Shown here piece after piece: positions 59,901-64,000 of a DNA stretch of 64,000 nucleotides (positions within the stretch are counted from its first letter, which is position 1; the number at the start of each line of letters is the position of its first letter). Source of the stretch: Phoebastria nigripes (lineage: Eukaryota; Chordata; Aves; Procellariiformes; Diomedeidae). The stretch covers positions 776,525-840,524 of the forward strand of contig JAYKAV010002397.1 in NCBI GenBank assembly GCA_035582835.1, read 5' to 3'. The translations under genes were made by a program, and so were the position numbers. A model generated the notes under the pieces. The model did not search any database and was not told the DNA's origin. It worked only from the letters and a program-made list of their open reading frames with translations.

Positions 59901-61192
59901 AAGTACTAAGGGCAGCAGACGGTGTCTTTCAAAGAATCAACTGAAGGATTTGAGATAGATGCTGGAGATAGTAAAAAATAGTTTGAGTATAGTTAAATAT
60001 AGTTACAGGCTCAACAGTGCTTTAGATAAAACATATATCTGATCATACTACTCTAAATAAGTCAGCTTTGCGCTAATTTAAGACCGTTCAGAGGACCTTT
60101 TGTACTGGTTTAATGACACCAATTTTGAAAGAAACCCATAGTTAAAGGAGTATTGATTTGTACATCGATAATCCTGGGACACTGGGCTTTATTCTTGGAA
60201 AGGAGTTTCACAGAGATATGCTGAAAAGCCAGGAAGGTAAAATTCAGATAACCCAAAGCCAAATGGTTCTTTTTCTTAAAAAAAAAATCGCATCTTTGTA
60301 TAAGCCAAGGCATCACTTAAGAAATAAAAGGGAAAGAAAAAACTAAGTAAAATGTGAATCTGGGTTTAACTTGCCCTCCAGTTGAACCAGTTTTGTGCTA
60401 GAAAAGAAAAAAGACTTTTATTTATTTATCAAAGTGGCCTAGTAGGCTTACACATATTCTACTTCACTTCAAGAGAAACTACTTTCTAGTAATGTCTTTT
60501 CTTCTGGAATGTCTGTGTGGGGTCCATACTAGCTTCTAAGGATTTGCCTAGACATGTGGCTGTTGCGAATGGATTTTTTCACCATCAAAAAGCCTTGCAT
60601 GTGGTTTTATGAAAAATGCATTTTCAACACACTGCTCGATACTGAGCAGAAATGTAAAACATCTTGCGATTGTTTTAAAATAAATGTTAACTTTATTTAT
60701 TCTTAGTCTATTTGTTATAGATGGGTTGTATCTATGCATCTCAGCATAATGTAAATAATTTTAATTCCAAGAGACACTCATAATGAAATGCTGGCATATG
60801 AATTATTATTTCTAATAGGCATGTATTTAAGCAAATATTTTATCAAACAGATTCAGATGAGTATTCATGTTATACGAAAGTATAACAGTCTACCTGGTTG
60901 GTGATTTTAATTATGAAGGTCACATCTGAATGTGTCTTTGAAGGACTGCATTCTGGTCCCTTGCTTTTTAATGTCAGATCATCAACAGTGCCAGCTAAAA
61001 AGCTGGCTTTGTATCCTTGTTTTTCTTTTTAAATATCAAGCAAATTAGAGCGTTACCACTTGCACATCACTACTGATTTCCTGGGAAAAGAGAATTACAA
61101 AAATTCACAAATAAATTATTACATTCTAAGTCAATTTAACATGGTTCTTGAGAATCACAGTTGTGAGTAAACTGGTTTTACTTGTAGTAAAC

Positions 61193-61217
61193 ATAATAAA
61201 TAATGTTTATTTATTAT
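61193..61217. repeat. AT-only hairpin
   Basis: ATAATAAATA (61193-61202) pairs with TATTTATTAT (61208-61217); one more A-T pair inside leaves a 3-nt loop. It lies in an AT-rich intron and is probably fortuitous. Confidence 0.7.
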
Positions 61218-64000
61218 AAAAAATAAATAAACCCTGAAGATATAATAATTAAACCCCCCTACAATATCTAATAAGTTTACTGTTTAAGGTATCACAACTT
61301 TATTTTAGTGTACTTGTAGAAGTCTCATTTGTGTCAGTGGGGAATTCAGATATTGGCAGAGCTAGGCCAGTAGGCAACAACTGCAGACCACATTTTCAAG
61401 TAAGGTCAATTGGCATCAGTCAGCCAACTTCCGAATGTCTAGACCAGTTTACTACTGCTGATGACACAGTATTATATATCTTGGCAAACATTTAATAGCC
61501 ACTGCTCAGAAACTGACTTTGATTAGCAAGAAATTTTCCATTTAAACAGCTACCAGAAGCTTAGTTCAGAACAGTTTATAACAAGGTATTTCTGCTACTG
61601 TTCATTTATATAGAGTTTTAAAAGCAAATAAAGGTACTTGTGCATAAAGACAGTGCATTTTAAAAACTCTGAATGCAATTTAAAGGTAACTGTGGGGTTT
61701 TATTATCCCTGTCACTTTTTAAATCCTCCACACACTTTTGTGATCCAGTGACACACACACACTGATTTAAATAAAAAAATGCCTTCAAGGCATTACACAG
61801 CACCTTATTTCTTTGACTTCACCAAATCTGGTTGAAAGAAAGAAAAAAATTTCCAATACTTAGTAAAATCAAGTAACCGAATGATATTTTTTGCTTTAAA
61901 AATCTGATCCTTAACCTGTAACTCAGAAGGCTACAATATTTTTGGGCCCCACTCCCTTAAGCTACTTAATACTGTCTTCCTGCAGTAGCAACTGCACAAA
62001 AATACATTTGCTTGCAAATGTGGCTCAAGAAAAAGTTTAACAAGTTCTGATCACATACTTTTAAAGATAATAGGAAACTTGTCCATGGCACTAGCAAGCA
62101 CTATTAGCAAGCCTCACACACAGAATTTATGAGCATATTATGTCTGAAGGATCCAGGCATCCAGTTTATACTGCTTAAGGTAAAATTAAGCAACTAAAAC
62201 CTAATCTGCTTTAAGCTTTGATGTTACCACAGTAGTTGGGGGAAGTCTTATTTTTACTGAAGACAAGGAAAAAAATTCAAGTCTATTAATATTCTATGAG
62301 ACTCCCATTTCCAAGGAGGTTTTGACTCAAAAGCGGGCATTTCTTTTGGGCTGAGAAAGGTAGGCATTTCCATGAATGCCAGATATTAATGTTATATGCA
62401 GTTGATGTGGAAGTTGGGAGTTCTCAGGTGAAAAAAAGGTGGATGGAAACTAGTATCAGGCCTCTGTCTCTAGAGTCACACCTATGATTAAATCTTAATG
62501 AGCTTTTTTTTTTATACTAGCTCTCGTTTTATCTCTGCAATGAGTCTGTTAAGGCATCAATCAAATAGCAGCATTTCATCAGGCTTATAATATGATTCAA
62601 TTGCTTTTGGCATTTAGAGAAATAAAAACAAATCAAGTGATATTTATGTGGATATAAGAGACCATTTAAAATATTTTAGAATTTTGCATAGCACAATTTT
62701 AAAATGCATATTAATAGAATGTACCAAAACTCTGCAAGTCACTGTCATTAAATATTATAAATACAATATAACTTTTAGCTGCATAATACATTTTTAATAA
62801 ACAAACTGTCGAAACACATTATTCACTTACACTTATTCATTCAGATCTGAGTGCTGTTCTCCAGGCAAATAAAGGATTTTTATAATCCTCAATGACAAGT
62901 TAGGGTTTTTTAAAAATATAGTTCTCATGGAAATTAACTTTTAAAAGCTATGATTAAATAACATTAAGGTTACACTGATTTACAAGGATCAAGGCTTTCT
63001 AAGTGAAGACTGATGCAGTGAGTTAGAAAGAAAACACATACTGGCTCAAGGCGGCTTGTCATTAAGACAAGAGAACCTTGAGTGAACTTTGAATTTCTCA
63101 AGTTTTGTTGGTTCATGTCCTAACTTCTATTGAAACATATTATTTTGTTGTTTATTAATAGTATGGCAGATGCTCATCTCTCAAAGTGGCTGTGTGTACT
63201 TAAGGTAAAACATTCTTTTTTTTTTTTTCCCCCGTCTCAGCATCTTCAAAATCAGACTGTAAGGTTTTGTGCTGTAAAGAGAGACTATAAGGTGCCCCTT
63301 ATGCCTGCACTGCAGGTTTGGGCTGATGTACCAAAAATTAACATGGTACTCACATCAACATTTTAGAAAAGAAATTGTTAATCCTTATACTGCCGGACTG
63401 TTCCATGGAAATTATGGCCAAAGTTGTCTCTGGCTTTAGTGGAGATCACTTGAGTATGCATTTTGGAAAACAATGCATTTTAGCTACCTGGGAAGTTAGT
63501 TCCAGTAGCTATCTAAAAGAGATAATAGACAGTGTTCCAGGTACCTTACTTGGTAATCTGGAGATAGGTCCAAGTTTCCATGAAATATAAGGATCTGACA
63601 TCACTTAACCATCTCAATACAGGGCGAAGTGACTTCAGGCACGCTGGATGATGGGCATAACTAAGCAAAAGAAGCTCAACCAAAAAATCTCAATCTGAAA
63701 TGCACAATATAAGAAAGCTTTCCACATCTTCTTTTTCATAAATTCCTTTCTGATGGACAGTCTAATATTCTAATATTCTATATTAGCTGTTGCATCTAGG
63801 TATTTGTCTTTTGTAATTCAGCACACTGTTTTACTGTACCTCTACAGATGCATCCTGTTCAAAGCAGCAATACTGTTCCACCCTGCAACATGCAATTTGA
63901 CAACTAGTTTACTAAAGCTATGCTACTTCTATTTAAGTTGTGCTACTTGTATTTACCAGTTACGACACTGCAAGAATGTTGCTATCCTTTGAAAAGGCAG

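Larger units (their letters stand above)
56069..64000 (-). other. CDIN1: Last intron of CDIN1 (partial)
   Basis: The penultimate CDIN1 exon expected from the family (encoding a segment ending near HDQFWSYWNR) was looked for on the minus strand and not found up to 64000, so this stretch is interpreted as intron. It is AT-rich, with hairpins and palindromes at 59885-59900 and 61193-61217 and an exon-like open segment at 58121-58254. No other gene is recognised. Confidence 0.7.

Noticed and set aside
1..64000. CRISPR arrays, tRNA and rRNA genes, bacterial operons, viral insertions
   Set aside because: I saw no regularly spaced repeats, no tRNA-like A/B boxes with a cloverleaf, no rRNA sequence and no retroviral gag/pol/env frames. 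The only RT is a CR1 LINE.

Overview
The window is vertebrate nuclear DNA, most likely from a bird. The best evidence is a CR1 LINE at about 45.23-47.22 kb, which ends in the avian-type CR1 tail: a GATCTTAGAGGTCTTTTCC-like segment followed by short ATTCTATG repeats. The DNA is mostly non-coding and intron-rich, there are no operons, and base composition swings between CpG-island GC and AT-rich desert. The only host coding sequence I can name with confidence is the last coding exon of CDIN1 (C15orf41) on the minus strand at 55933-56068. In human 15q14, CDIN1 and the homeobox gene MEIS2 are convergent neighbours. The first ~880 bases read as the end of a plus-strand 3' UTR with a canonical poly(A) signal at 851-856, so I interpret them as the MEIS2 3' UTR. 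That call rests on synteny, orientation and recollection of the UTR, not on coding sequence.

Layout. 1-880: probable MEIS2 3' UTR end. 880-13800: an unusual downstream flank with five GC-rich, CpG-dense islands (about 2.88-3.48, 5.44-5.69, 7.57-8.89, 10.56-10.83 and 12.04-13.52 kb). AT-rich blocks between them carry TALE/homeodomain-type motifs and look like candidate conserved non-coding elements. The island at 7.6-8.9 kb holds a 46-bp perfectly alternating purine-pyrimidine (Z-DNA-type) tract about 60 bp from a textbook CTCF core. 13.8-45.2 kb: AT-rich intergenic DNA with no supportable gene; it holds homopolymers, a 72-nt homopyrimidine run, a 126-nt imperfect hairpin (19050-19175) and several short perfect palindromes. 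45.23-47.22 kb: a 5'-truncated CR1 whose reverse-transcriptase frame is still open, interrupted by a run of N. 47.2-54.9 kb: more intergenic DNA. 54.95-56.07 kb: CDIN1 terminal exon (3' UTR plus 44 codons and stop). 56.07-64 kb: the last CDIN1 intron, which contains one unrecognised exon-like open segment (58121-58254, minus).

Taken together, the window looks like the tail-to-tail interval between a developmental transcription factor gene with an extended regulatory landscape (MEIS2) and a broadly expressed nuclease-family gene (CDIN1). A CTCF-bearing CpG island on the MEIS2 side is a natural boundary candidate. Conservation, chromatin state and transcription are not visible from sequence alone, and those parts are inference.
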